DNA from: Actinomycetota bacterium
GTDB lineage: Bacteria > Actinomycetota > Coriobacteriia > Anaerosomatales > Anaerosomataceae
Length of the DNA: 64,000 nucleotides
Direction: 5' to 3'
NCBI GenBank assembly: GCA_009668945.1
Contig: SBEH01000001.1
Coordinates: 124,001-188,000, forward strand
Shown here: piece by piece, positions 20,478 to 29,092 of the stretch
Layout of the letters: the number at the start of each line of letters is the position of its first letter
Numbering within the stretch: position 1 is the stretch's first letter
The notes under the pieces: model-generated
Database searches by the model: none
The model's input: only the letters and a program-made list of their open reading frames with translations
What the model was told of the DNA's origin: nothing
Translations under genes and position numbers: made by a program

Positions 20478-20500
20478 GCGGCAGCTCCAAGCGCTGCCGC
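20478..20500 (-). terminator. ndk terminator hairpin
   Basis: GCGGCAGC and GCTGCCGC form an 8-base-pair stem around a 7-base loop. It touches the stop codon of ndk, whose transcript it probably ends, separating ndk from the rnf operon. Confidence 0.6.
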
Positions 20501-20904
20501 TACCCTCCGAAGAAGATCGCAATCTCCCGTTCGGCACTTGCAGCCGAGTCCGAACCGTGCACGATGTTGGCGTCAAGTGAGATTCCGAAGTCGCCGCGAA
20601 TCGTGCCGGGCGCGGCTTCCTTCGGATTCGTGACCCCCATCAGCTTCCGCACCACCGCTACGGCATCCGGACCGGCGAGGACCATCTTCACGACCGGACC
20701 CGACGTGATGTACGTGACGAGCCCCTGGTAGAAGGGCTTCCCGGCATGTTCGGCGTAGTTGGCCGCGGCCTGCTCGGGCGTGACCATGCCGAGTTCGAGT
20801 CTCTCGATCTCCAGGCCCACGTCCTCGAAGCGGGCGACGATCCGCCCGACAATGCCACGGGCCACCGCGTCCGGCTTGATCATGCAGTACGTCTTCTCGC
20901 TCAC
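20500..20904 (-). CDS. ndk: Nucleoside diphosphate kinase
   Basis: Ndk moves phosphate from ATP to nucleoside diphosphates through a phosphohistidine. The 134 residues start TYCMIKPDAVARGIVGRI. The active-site histidine lies in NIVHGSDSAASAEREI, near the C-terminus as expected. The GTG at 20904 is preceded by AAGGAG. Length is typical. Confidence 0.98.
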   Translation of the reverse strand: MSEKTYCMIKPDAVARGIVGRIVARFEDVGLEIERLELGMVTPEQAAANYAEHAGKPFYQGLVTYITSGPVVKMVLAGPDAVAVVRKLMGVTNPKEAAPGTIRGDFGISLDANIVHGSDSAASAEREIAIFFGG

Positions 20905-21000
20905 ACACGCTCCTTACTTATCGCACCGTGATTCGGACACTGTGCAGCAACCCGACGCGCCGTGCAACCGACCGGGAATGGACCTTGCCGAAATGTGACG

Positions 21001-22272
21001 TCACACGCCGCCGTCTGTGGAGTTGAAAGACGATGAGACGCCGTTCACCTTCCAGCCAACCCCTTCTCTGGCCAGAGAGATCTCGTACGTGACCACGCCC
21101 CCACGTTCCAGCGTCACTGTGACGTCCACTTTCGACGTCCTCGCCGAGCGCTCGACCCCGCTGATCGTGTAGGAGAGCCATTCGGGCGGCAGGCTGGACA
21201 TCGCCTTGTCGACGTCGGTCGCGGGCACGGCCACCCAGTACGACGACACGTCGTCGCCGTCGGCGTACGCCTCGAGCACGCCGTTCACGGTCATCTGCTG
21301 GGTCGGGTAGCCGATACCGTAGAGGTACGCGGCAACCAGCCCCCCGGCCACCACGATGACCAACCCGACCCACACGCTCGCGCTGATCCAGGCCGGACGC
21401 TTGGGCTGGCGCTCCTTGCGCTCGCGCCTTCGGGCGTCGCGGTCGGCGGCCTTCATCTCGTCCTCGGTGATCGTGAAGAACCGCGACTCCTCCTCCGAGG
21501 AGTCGTCGGGAAACTCGAGAGTGCGCGGTGCGACGGGCTCGATCTCTCCTGTCGTCCAGCCTTCGATGCGGTTCGACGCGTTCCTTGCCGCCAGACTCGC
21601 CTGGTAGGCGGCCTCCATGGACGGCGAGAACGTGTGAGCGAACTCGTCGCGCGCGCGCTCGAAGGACGACACGGCCCGATCGTGCATCCCCAGCGCGGCG
21701 TAGGCCATGCCGAGGTTGCCGGCTGCGCGCCCGCGACCCTTGTACCCCTTGAGCTCGACCGCTGCCCGGTAGGCCTCCACGGCATCTTCAGGCCGCTCGA
21801 GGGCGACGAAGCACAGGCCGAGATTGTTGAGCGCCTTGCCGGGGTCAGGATTCCCGCTGTCTAGCGCCGCCTGACGGTACGCCTCGGCGGATTCCTCGAT
21901 CCTGCCCATCTGGTAGTAGGCTCCGGCGATCCCCTGCAGTGCCTTGTAGCGCGCATCGTATGAGGGGTCGTCAAGCGCAGCCTGAAACGCGCGCGCCGCC
22001 TGGTCATAGACTCCGAGCGAGGCCTTCGCGGTGCCGAGGTTGCAGGACACGGTTGCCCGGTCCGGATAGGAGGCATCCTCTAGCGCACGCTCGTAGACCG
22101 AGGCGGCATCCTCGGTCCTCTTGAGCTTCATGAGCGCGTTTCCGGCGCGATGGAACGCGTACCCGCTGCCCTGTATCTCGCCCGCCGCTGCCCCGAGGTA
22201 CTCACGAGCTGCGGCAGTCCAGTCTCCAGTTGCGTACGCGGCTTCGGCCGCAGCCAGTCGCGTCTGGTCCAA
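21001..22272 (-). CDS. TPR-repeat protein with one membrane segment
   Basis: The 423 residues fall into three parts. About residues 1-200 are five or six tetratricopeptide repeats (for example GNALMKLKRTEDAASVYERA and NLGLCFVALERPEDAVEAYR). A charged linker follows at 230-285, then one membrane helix (VWVGLVIVVAGGLVAAYLYG) at about 293-312, and an exported C-terminal domain of about 110 residues. The domain order suggests cytoplasmic TPRs that bind a partner and an outside domain of unknown function. The start codon is TTG at 22272 with AAGG upstream. I do not recognise a named family. Confidence 0.7.
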   Translation of the reverse strand: MDQTRLAAAEAAYATGDWTAAAREYLGAAAGEIQGSGYAFHRAGNALMKLKRTEDAASVYERALEDASYPDRATVSCNLGTAKASLGVYDQAARAFQAALDDPSYDARYKALQGIAGAYYQMGRIEESAEAYRQAALDSGNPDPGKALNNLGLCFVALERPEDAVEAYRAAVELKGYKGRGRAAGNLGMAYAALGMHDRAVSSFERARDEFAHTFSPSMEAAYQASLAARNASNRIEGWTTGEIEPVAPRTLEFPDDSSEEESRFFTITEDEMKAADRDARRRERKERQPKRPAWISASVWVGLVIVVAGGLVAAYLYGIGYPTQQMTVNGVLEAYADGDDVSSYWVAVPATDVDKAMSSLPPEWLSYTISGVERSARTSKVDVTVTLERGGVVTYEISLAREGVGWKVNGVSSSFNSTDGGV

Positions 22273-22288
22273 TGCCTTGCCCCCTCTG

Positions 22289-22984
22289 CTACGGCCGGAT
22301 GGTCACCGACTCGATGACATCGCCGACTTCGATCGACATGACCACGTCCATACCTTCAGTAACCTTCCCGAACACAGTGTACTGACCGTCGAGTGACGGT
22401 TGCGGCGCGAGGCAGATGTAGAACTGCGACCCAGCCGAATCGACGTCCCGTGCTCGCGCCATCGCCAGCGTGCCCGTCTCGTGCTTGCGCGAGTTGAACT
22501 CGGCCTCTTGTGTCCAGCCCGGCCCGCCGGTTCCCGCGCCGCCGATGCCCGAGCGGATCTGCTCCACCGTCAGGTCACGGGTGAGCGGATCGCCGCCCTG
22601 AACGACGAAACCCGGCACGACCCGGTGGAACTTCAGGCCGTCGTAGAAGCCAGCAGCCGCGAGCTCGATGAAGCAGGCGACTGTGTTGGGTGCGTCGGCA
22701 GGGTAGAACTCCAGCGCGATCGGACCCCTCGAGGTCTCGATCACGGCGGTCTCGGTTCCGGTCACCTGCACGGACGAGACATGCATGGGCTCCTCCTCAT
22801 AGACGGTCACGGGCTCCTCGGTGTCTTCCGAGGATGCCAGCGGCGCGCTGGCGTGCATCTGGTCGGGTACACTCGCCTCGGGAGCGTCCGACGAACAACG
22901 GGACGTGAGCATCACAACGAGTACTGCCAGGAGCGCGACCACCGCGACGGCGAGCATGACCGCGGGGATCTTGCGCTGGTTCAA
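22289..22984 (-). CDS. Cyclophilin-type peptidyl-prolyl isomerase, membrane-anchored
   Basis: This enzyme speeds cis-trans isomerisation of proline bonds and probably works outside the membrane. The 231 residues have an N-terminal signal or anchor (AVMLAVAVVALLAVLVVMLT), a variable linker, and a cyclophilin domain with FYDGLKFHRVVPGFVVQGGD (catalytic Arg), SAGSQFYICLAPQPSLDG and YTVFGKVTEGMDVV. The TTG start at 22984 is set by GGGAGG just upstream; a GTG at 23008 is the alternative. It lies 16 bases before the TPR gene, so the two may be co-transcribed. Confidence 0.92.
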   Translation of the reverse strand: MNQRKIPAVMLAVAVVALLAVLVVMLTSRCSSDAPEASVPDQMHASAPLASSEDTEEPVTVYEEEPMHVSSVQVTGTETAVIETSRGPIALEFYPADAPNTVACFIELAAAGFYDGLKFHRVVPGFVVQGGDPLTRDLTVEQIRSGIGGAGTGGPGWTQEAEFNSRKHETGTLAMARARDVDSAGSQFYICLAPQPSLDGQYTVFGKVTEGMDVVMSIEVGDVIESVTIRP

Positions 22985-23102
22985 TCCGCCTCCCTGAAGC
23001 CGCCACACCGAGGGTCGCGCGCCAAGCGCGACCGCCCCATTCTAACAGTGACTCCCGCGCCCGTCAGTGCCGCCGGAGCCCCCGTTTGCGGCATGTCCCT
23101 TG

Positions 23103-23111
23103 TGCTAGAGT
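23103..23111 (+). promoter_or_regulatory. Possible extended -10 element upstream of the EF-G paralogue
   Basis: TGCTAGAGT fits an extended -10 element, 152 bases before the ATG. The -35 region is weak. It lies in the divergent gap between the cyclophilin and the EF-G paralogue. Confidence 0.33.
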
Positions 23112-23262
23112 GTGCATCACGCCGCCGCCCGAAGGGCGGCCGGCGCACCGCGTGAACCGGGCCTTCGTCGGACCGCCGTCGCGCCTCCAACGCGACGTGA
23201 AGCGCGCCGCCGACCCCGGCCCGTCCGGTATACGTCGCGTGTCGCACGAGGAGGCGGTGCTC

Positions 23263-25326
23263 ATGGGAGCGTTCAGCACGGAGAAGGTCCGCAACGTCGT
23301 CCTGCTGGGCCATGGAGACGCGGGCAAGACATCGCTGGCCGAGGCGATGCTCTTCATGGCGGGACAGACGAAGCGCCTCGGCAGCGTTGCTGAAGGCCAC
23401 TCCAACCTCGACTATGAAGCCGAGGAGACGCGCCGCAAGATCACCCTCAACCTCGCCATGGCGCCGGTGGAGCACGGCGGGATGAAGATCAACATCATCG
23501 ACACGCCCGGCTACGCGGACTTCATCGGCGATGCGATCGCCGGGATGGAGGCCGCCGAGATGGCGCTGTTCGTAGTCGACGCCGTTGCCGGTCCCCAGGT
23601 GCAGACCCGCAAGCTGTGGAGGCTAGCCTCGGAGATGGGCATCGCCAAGGCGATCTTCATCAACCGCATGGACAAGGAACACGCCGACTTCGACGCGGCG
23701 ATGGCCGCGCTGGACCGCGCCTTCGGGCACCGCGTGGGCGCTGTGCAGCTGCCGCTCGGCAAGGAGGCGGGCTTCCGCGGCGTCGTCGACATCATCCGCA
23801 TGAAGGCCTACCACCACGAGGGCGAGAAGGAAGAGATCTTCGACATCCCGGCCGAGATGGCGGATGCCGCCGAGGCCGCGCGCGACAAGCTCTGCGAGCT
23901 GGTGGCCGAAGCCGATGATGAACTCATGGAGAAATACCTCGACGGTGAGCGGCTCACGCAGGAGGAGATCGAGACTCTGCTCGACAAGGCGATCGCGCAG
24001 TCGATCTTCATCCCCGTCTTCGTGGGGTCGGCGCTCACGATGCAGGGCGTCGAGGACTTGATGGACGATATCGTCACGTTCTTCCCACAGCCCACCGCAC
24101 ACGGACCGCTGAAGACCACCGACGGCAAGGAGATCTCCTTCTCCACCTCGGGCGAGGTGGCCGTACACGTGTTCAAGACCCTCTCCGACCCCTACGTCGG
24201 CCGGATCAACTTCGTGAAGGTCGTCTCCGGGACGCTCAAGCCGGGACTCGAACTCGTCAATTCGCGCACTGGCAAGAAGGAGCGCATCGCGCACGTCTTC
24301 AAGATGACGGGCAAGGAAACCGCCGACGTGGACGCCGCGCCCGCCGGTGACATCGCCGTCCTGACGAAGCTGGCCGACACGCTCACCAACGACACCCTCT
24401 CGGCCAAGGGCGGGGTCGCCTTCGCGCCGCTGCCGCTTCCCGAGCCGCTCTACCCTGTCGCGATCGTAGCCAAGACCAAAGCCGACGAGGACAAGCTCGG
24501 AAGCGCGCTCAAGTCGATGGTGGAAGAGGACCCGTCGCTCGTGCTGCGACGCGACGAAGAGACGCACCAGACGGTCATCACCGCCTTCGGAGATGCGGCG
24601 ATCGACGTGCTGATCAACAGACTGCACGACCGCTTCCACGTCGAAGCCGAGCTGATCGACGTACGCATCCCTTACCGCGAGACGATCCGCAAGACCGCAC
24701 AGGCCCAGGGCCGGCACAAGAAGCAGACCGGCGGCAGCGGCCAGTTCGCCGACTGCTGGATGCGGCTGGAACCCAACCCGGGAGCGGGATACGCGTTCGT
24801 CGACGAGATCGTCGGCGGCAAGATCTCCAAGCCGTTCATCGTCGCAATCGACAAGGGCGTCCAGGACACCATGTCCTCCGGCGCCATCGCGGGCTATCCC
24901 GTCGTCGACGTCAAAGTCGCCGTATACGACGGCTCGATGCACTCGGTGGACAGCAACGAGATGGCGTTCAAGACCGCCGCGCGCATCGGTTTTCGCGCCG
25001 GCGTCGAGAAGGCCGATCCGGTCATCCTCGAGCCCATCGCCACGCTTTCCATCGAGGTCCCCGACGAGCATGCCGGAGCCGTGATGGGCGACATCAGCTC
25101 GATCCGCGGCCGTATCCTCGGCATGGATGCCCCCGAGGCCGGCGTCCAGCTCATTCGCGCCCAGGCTCCGTACGCCGAGGTCGTCCACTACTCGCCACAC
25201 CTGCGCTCGATCACGAGCGGCACGGGCACGTACTCGCTATCGATCGAGAGCTACGAGCAGGTGCCCGGTGAGATCCAGAAGAAGCTGGTCGACGAGTTCC
25301 AGAAGGAGAAGGCCGAGGGCCACTAG
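23263..25326 (+). CDS. Elongation factor G-like GTPase (EF-G paralogue)
   Basis: The 687 residues have the EF-G layout. The G domain shows GHGDAGKTS, IIDTPGYADF and NRMD, and is followed by domains II, III, IV and V. The switch I region, EETRRKITLNLA, departs from the RGITI sequence of canonical EF-G. This fits the FusA2/EF-G-like group of Actinomycetota and other bacteria, whose role in translation is unsettled; a ribosome-protection or recycling role is possible. The ATG at 23263 has GAGGAGG upstream. The long open stretch before it is not conserved. Rhythmic G+C at third codon positions is normal. Confidence 0.92.
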   Translation: MGAFSTEKVRNVVLLGHGDAGKTSLAEAMLFMAGQTKRLGSVAEGHSNLDYEAEETRRKITLNLAMAPVEHGGMKINIIDTPGYADFIGDAIAGMEAAEMALFVVDAVAGPQVQTRKLWRLASEMGIAKAIFINRMDKEHADFDAAMAALDRAFGHRVGAVQLPLGKEAGFRGVVDIIRMKAYHHEGEKEEIFDIPAEMADAAEAARDKLCELVAEADDELMEKYLDGERLTQEEIETLLDKAIAQSIFIPVFVGSALTMQGVEDLMDDIVTFFPQPTAHGPLKTTDGKEISFSTSGEVAVHVFKTLSDPYVGRINFVKVVSGTLKPGLELVNSRTGKKERIAHVFKMTGKETADVDAAPAGDIAVLTKLADTLTNDTLSAKGGVAFAPLPLPEPLYPVAIVAKTKADEDKLGSALKSMVEEDPSLVLRRDEETHQTVITAFGDAAIDVLINRLHDRFHVEAELIDVRIPYRETIRKTAQAQGRHKKQTGGSGQFADCWMRLEPNPGAGYAFVDEIVGGKISKPFIVAIDKGVQDTMSSGAIAGYPVVDVKVAVYDGSMHSVDSNEMAFKTAARIGFRAGVEKADPVILEPIATLSIEVPDEHAGAVMGDISSIRGRILGMDAPEAGVQLIRAQAPYAEVVHYSPHLRSITSGTGTYSLSIESYEQVPGEIQKKLVDEFQKEKAEGH

Positions 25327-25335
25327 CAGCGGCTC

Positions 25336-25386
25336 CCGGAACACGAGAGGCCGGCCCCGCGATGGGACCGGCCTCTCGTGTTCCGG
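25336..25386 (+). terminator. Strong terminator after the EF-G paralogue
   Basis: A 19-base-pair perfect stem (CCGGAACACGAGAGGCCGG and its complement) with a 13-base loop starts 9 bases after the stop codon. It is bidirectional in form and also lies just beyond the 3' end of tRNA-Arg on the opposite strand. Confidence 0.8.
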
Positions 25387-25389
25387 CGA

Positions 25390-25465
25390 TGGCGCCCTCT
25401 GCAGGATTCGAACCTGCGACCTTCTGCTCCGGAGGCAGACGCTCTATCCCCTGAGCTAAGAGGGC
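25390..25465 (-). tRNA. tRNA-Arg (CCG)
   Basis: The cloverleaf is complete at 76 bases. The acceptor arm is GCCCTCT with AGAGGGC, the T-arm contains GGTTCGAATCC, and the anticodon stem TCTGC/GCAGA holds the loop CTCCGGA, giving anticodon CCG. The 3' CCA is encoded. Confidence 0.97.
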
Positions 25466-25560
25466 AAGCGGTCGACCGCCCGAGAACAGTAGCACAGCGG
25501 CCTCGCGGTTTCCAAGCCGCGCCGGGCGGGCTATCCTAGCGCCCAAGACCACCCGGCGAA

Positions 25561-26472
25561 ATGGTGAAGCTGATGATCCCCGGCAGGATGCTTCTCATCG
25601 TGAACCCGGCGGCGAAGCACGGCGAGACTGCCACTCTAGTACCCGTGCTGCAGCAGTTGTTCCACAGTGTCCCGCACGAGATGGTTCTCACGACTCATAT
25701 GGGCCACGCCGCCGAGATCGCCGAGTCGGCACGCGACTTCGACGTCTTCGTAGCTGTCGGCGGAGACGGCACCGTCCACGAGGTCTTGAATGGCATCATG
25801 CGGCGCCCCGAGGACGACCGGCCGGCGCTCGCGATCATCCCTACCGGGAGCGGGAATGACACGCGGCGCACGCTCGGCATCCCGACAGACTTGGCTGACG
25901 CCGCACTGGTACTTGCACGCGGAAAGCGGCGCCGGTTCGACATCGGCGTCTGCAACGGCGTCTACTTCAACAACTCGTTCGCCGCCGGTCTTGACGCGCG
26001 AGTCACGGCCAAGGCCGTGGAGTACAAGATCACTACGAAGCGCTCGGGCCTGTGGCTCTACCTGACAGCTCTGATGCACGTGCTCTTCCACGAGCTGTAC
26101 TCGCACAAGATCAGGGTCTCGTGGGATGAAGCGGCCCCGGTCGACGACGATGTGCTGATAGTCGCCGCCGCCATCGGTCCGACCTATGGCGGCGGCTTCT
26201 TCATCACCCCCGACGCGATTCCCGATGACGGCCTGTTCGAGGTCTGCACGATCGCGCCGCTGTCACTGCCCGGCGCACTCGTGCGCCTGCCGTTCGTCAT
26301 CTTCGGCAAGCACACGAAGTTCAAGGTGGTTCGCATGTCGCGCCGCAAGCACATCGTCATCGAGAGCGATGACCCGATGCCCGCCCAGGTGGACGGCGAG
26401 GTCATGGTGTCGAGGCGTTTCGAGATCTCGCTCCTGCCCGGCGCCGTCGAGTGCATAGTGCCCAGGAGCTGA
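25561..26472 (+). CDS. Diacylglycerol/lipid kinase family protein
   Basis: This belongs to the DagK/YegS family, which phosphorylates diacylglycerol or related lipids. The 303 residues begin LLIVNPAAKHGETA and contain the ATP-binding signature VAVGGDGTVHEVLNG and IIPTGSGNDTRRTLGIP. A C-terminal beta domain ends PAQVDGEVM. The ATG at 25561 has no clear Shine-Dalgarno, and ATGs at residues 5 and 9 are alternatives. Pairing with plsY, 5 bases downstream, suggests a role in phospholipid synthesis or recycling. Confidence 0.9.
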   Translation: MVKLMIPGRMLLIVNPAAKHGETATLVPVLQQLFHSVPHEMVLTTHMGHAAEIAESARDFDVFVAVGGDGTVHEVLNGIMRRPEDDRPALAIIPTGSGNDTRRTLGIPTDLADAALVLARGKRRRFDIGVCNGVYFNNSFAAGLDARVTAKAVEYKITTKRSGLWLYLTALMHVLFHELYSHKIRVSWDEAAPVDDDVLIVAAAIGPTYGGGFFITPDAIPDDGLFEVCTIAPLSLPGALVRLPFVIFGKHTKFKVVRMSRRKHIVIESDDPMPAQVDGEVMVSRRFEISLLPGAVECIVPRS

Positions 26473-26477
26473 AGGCA

Positions 26478-27194
26478 GTGAGCGGCGAGATTGGCCACGG
26501 ACCCTCGGCAGTCGCTCTCGCGGCTACGGGATGTCTGGTCATCGCCTACATGATCGGCTCGATCCCCTGGGCGTACATCATCGTCCGCCTGGTGGCCCAC
26601 GAGGACGTCACCGAACACGGCTCGGGCAACATCGGCGCCATGAATGTGCGGCGTACGACGGGGTCATGGAGCTGGTTCGTCGTGGCCATGGTCGCGGACG
26701 CACTCAAGGGCGTGCTGCCGGTCGCGCTGGCGAAGTGGATGGCGCTCGGTGGACTGATCACCCCCCTTGGCGTCGCGATGTCCCGCGCCGGGGATCGGGC
26801 GCTCGCGATCGTACCGATGGCCGCGGTCGCGGGGGCGGTGCTCGGCCACAACTACTCGTGCTGGATGACGCTCATCAAGCGGCGGTTCTCGCGCACCGGC
26901 AAGGGTCTCGCCACCGGTGCGGGCGCGCTGTTGGCCTACGACTGGCGGTACTTCGCCGCCGTAGTGGTGGTAGGCCTCGCAACCATCGCTATCACCCGCT
27001 ACATGATGGCGGGACAGGTAGCGGCATCACTGACCTTGCCGGTCGCTGCGATCGTCCTCCGATCGCCTGACTGGGCGTTCGCGCTGGCGATGGGCGCGCT
27101 GGTGTACGGGGCACACCACAAGCGCTTCGTGGGGCTCCTGAAGGGCAAGGAGCCGAAGTTCTACATCCACGATCGCGGAGGACCTCGAGGCTGA
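26478..27194 (+). CDS. plsY: Glycerol-3-phosphate acyltransferase PlsY
   Basis: PlsY is a membrane enzyme that moves an acyl group from acyl-phosphate to glycerol-3-phosphate. The 238 residues have five or more membrane segments and the family motifs GSIPWAYII, GSGNIGAMNVRRT (substrate-binding) and GHNYSCW. Residues between them are longer than in typical PlsY of about 200 residues. The GTG at 26478 is chosen because AGGAG precedes it and it lies 5 bases after the kinase stop; an earlier GTG at 26451 would overlap the kinase gene. Confidence 0.9.
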   Translation: MSGEIGHGPSAVALAATGCLVIAYMIGSIPWAYIIVRLVAHEDVTEHGSGNIGAMNVRRTTGSWSWFVVAMVADALKGVLPVALAKWMALGGLITPLGVAMSRAGDRALAIVPMAAVAGAVLGHNYSCWMTLIKRRFSRTGKGLATGAGALLAYDWRYFAAVVVVGLATIAITRYMMAGQVAASLTLPVAAIVLRSPDWAFALAMGALVYGAHHKRFVGLLKGKEPKFYIHDRGGPRG

Positions 27195-27226
27195 ATCTGC
27201 CTCGGTATCACGCCCTCGAACGACGA

Positions 27227-27252
27227 AGGCCGGACCCACTCGGGCCCGGCCT
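27227..27252. terminator. Terminator between convergent plsY and ferredoxin
   Basis: AGGCCGG and CCGGCCT form the outer stem of an imperfect hairpin between the two convergent genes. It can serve transcripts from either side. Confidence 0.6.
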
Positions 27253-27275
27253 CGTGCTTGAAGTGCGTTCGCGCG

Positions 27276-27452
27276 CTACTTGAGCTCGATAGCCTCGTTC
27301 GGGCAGACGTCCGCGCACGTACCGCACTCGGTGCAGTCGTCCGGACGCGCCAGAACCGCGGTGTCCTCAAGGTCCAGCGAGCTCGTCGGGCACTCGTCCA
27401 CGCAAATGCCGCAGGCGGTGCACAGATCGGGGTCGACAACCGGCTTGCCCAT
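27276..27452 (-). CDS. 2x[4Fe-4S] ferredoxin
   Basis: The 58-residue protein has two classic cluster motifs, CTACGICVDECP and CTECGTCADVCP, and the pseudo-two-fold layout of clostridial-type ferredoxins. It is a low-potential electron carrier and a plausible partner of the Rnf complex encoded at 15326-20351. The ATG at 27452 begins MGKPVVDPDLC. The gene stands alone between two convergent or upstream units. Confidence 0.95.
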   Translation of the reverse strand: MGKPVVDPDLCTACGICVDECPTSSLDLEDTAVLARPDDCTECGTCADVCPNEAIELK

Positions 27453-27532
27453 GGTGTGAGTCCTCTCTTCCACGTGACGGTAGTACCGCACCCGTCACGG
27501 GGCGGTGCCGTACATGATAGCACCAGGGCGGG

Positions 27533-29083
27533 TCAGCGCACGCGCCTGGCTACCTCGCACGGATCGAACAGGCAGAACGCGTACGTCCGATCCGCGAGGA
27601 CGGCATGCTCGTCCCGTTCGGCCCTCAGCCGCTCGAGGAGTGCCTCGACCTCTAGCCGGGCGGGTTCGAGCGCGTCGCTGAGCTCCTCGTTGATCTTGCG
27701 GATGAACTGACCGAGGACCTTCTTGTCCGCGCCCGGAAGCGCGATCGCCGCCACTGCATCCGCTTTCTGCCTGGCCAGTTCCTCCGCGACCGCACGCCGC
27801 CCCGGAATCTCGTCGTCGAGCCTGTCGAGTAGAGTGTCCGGGTTGTGCTCGAACAGCCGGAGCCTCTCCTCCGCCTGGGTCACGTCGGCATCGGTCACAA
27901 TGTGGGATACGAGCGGCAGCCTCATTGTCAGTGTCGCAACAGCGTACGCGGGCGGATCGATGCCGTAGTACGCCGAGATGACGCCGTCTGTGATCTCATC
28001 GTAGCGGCCGCCGCCCGTGCCGTGCACGAACAGATCGGCCACGAACAGCCGCTCGAAGAGTGTGAGCGTGAGCGCCCTGGGCACGAGCGCAAGGTCGTGC
28101 TCCGCCAACGCGGCGGCCGCGCTCTCCTCCGTCGAGCCGAGTTCCGCGATCCGCTCGCCGCCGGCATACAGCACACCGGCGTCTCCAACACTCGCCGCCA
28201 CGCGCCTCCCGCCGCGCAGCAGCCAGAACGGCACCTCGATACCGTCGTCCCCGGCGCCCAGGTCCGGGAACGGCTGCGCGGCCGAGCGCGCCCCCGTACG
28301 CGCGCGGAATGCCGCTAGCGCTGAATTCGTCACCTCGCGGAAGTGCTGCGCATCCGCCAGCACCGACGCCGCGAACGCGCGGAACGAGGCCGTCCGCGCT
28401 TGCGAAGATGCCAGGACCTCAAGGTAGTCGGTGTCCGCCGGCGCCTCGTACCGCCGCCGCGCGCCCACCATCAGCTCCGCGGGGGCAGCGGCACCTGTCG
28501 CGGCGCACTCGAGCGCATCGCAGAACGCGATGAAGTGCCGGCGGAGAGCAGGCACGTGCAGCGCCTGTACCACCTCGGCGCCAACCTCGCGGAATGAGGC
28601 GCGCACCGCCGCATCCGGCAATGCGACCTGCGCGTACGCCGCCTCCGGCTGAGCGGCGATCAGGACCACCTGACGCACCGACGGCGAATCGTCCACGACC
28701 GGCACGCGCAGCACGACCCCGTCACACGCATCGGTGTCGACCACCACGTCGATGCCCAGCGCGCCCGTCTCCTCGGCGAAGCGCTGCACAAGGAAGTCCT
28801 TCGCCCACACGCCCGGGTGGTACAACTCGGGCTGATGGCCGGTCATGACGATGAGTCCGTCGCTGCCGGCGGCCGAAGCGCTCACACCGAGACCGGCGGT
28901 GAAACCGCGGGCGAGTGTCGCCGTCTCAGTGCGAGCACGCTCCCGCAGCTCGCGAAGCGGCTGCGGCCAGTCGCGGACTGCAGCGGCGTTCGCTTCGGCG
29001 AGGAGGCGCCACTCCTCGAAAGGAGGCGAGCACTCCGGAGCCTCGTGCGCTCCGATCGGTGTGCCGGAACAGTCAGCGTCCAC
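27533..29083 (-). CDS. Uncharacterised protein, possibly BshC-like
   Basis: I cannot name this 516-residue protein with confidence. Near residue 80 it has MTGHQPELYHPGVWAKDF, which recalls the TGQQxxL motif near the start of BshC, the cysteine-adding enzyme of bacillithiol synthesis. The C-terminal third has a long charged coiled-coil-like region with AEELARQKADAVAAIALPG, also seen in BshC proteins. It follows a BshB1-type deacetylase by 9 bases in the same operon. The GTG at 29083 has AGGAG upstream. A role in making a small thiol is inferred from motif and neighbour, not shown. Confidence 0.45.
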   Translation of the reverse strand: MDADCSGTPIGAHEAPECSPPFEEWRLLAEANAAAVRDWPQPLRELRERARTETATLARGFTAGLGVSASAAGSDGLIVMTGHQPELYHPGVWAKDFLVQRFAEETGALGIDVVVDTDACDGVVLRVPVVDDSPSVRQVVLIAAQPEAAYAQVALPDAAVRASFREVGAEVVQALHVPALRRHFIAFCDALECAATGAAAPAELMVGARRRYEAPADTDYLEVLASSQARTASFRAFAASVLADAQHFREVTNSALAAFRARTGARSAAQPFPDLGAGDDGIEVPFWLLRGGRRVAASVGDAGVLYAGGERIAELGSTEESAAAALAEHDLALVPRALTLTLFERLFVADLFVHGTGGGRYDEITDGVISAYYGIDPPAYAVATLTMRLPLVSHIVTDADVTQAEERLRLFEHNPDTLLDRLDDEIPGRRAVAEELARQKADAVAAIALPGADKKVLGQFIRKINEELSDALEPARLEVEALLERLRAERDEHAVLADRTYAFCLFDPCEVARRVR

Positions 29084-29092
29084 CGGGAGCTC

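Noticed and set aside
20997-21004. The palindrome TGACGTCA near the end of the TPR gene
   Set aside because: An 8-base palindrome at a gene end is expected by chance in 64 kb and has no partner site.
23623-25200. A 525-codon minus-strand frame across the EF-G paralogue
   Set aside because: It mirrors the codon bias of the real gene and has no recognisable domain.
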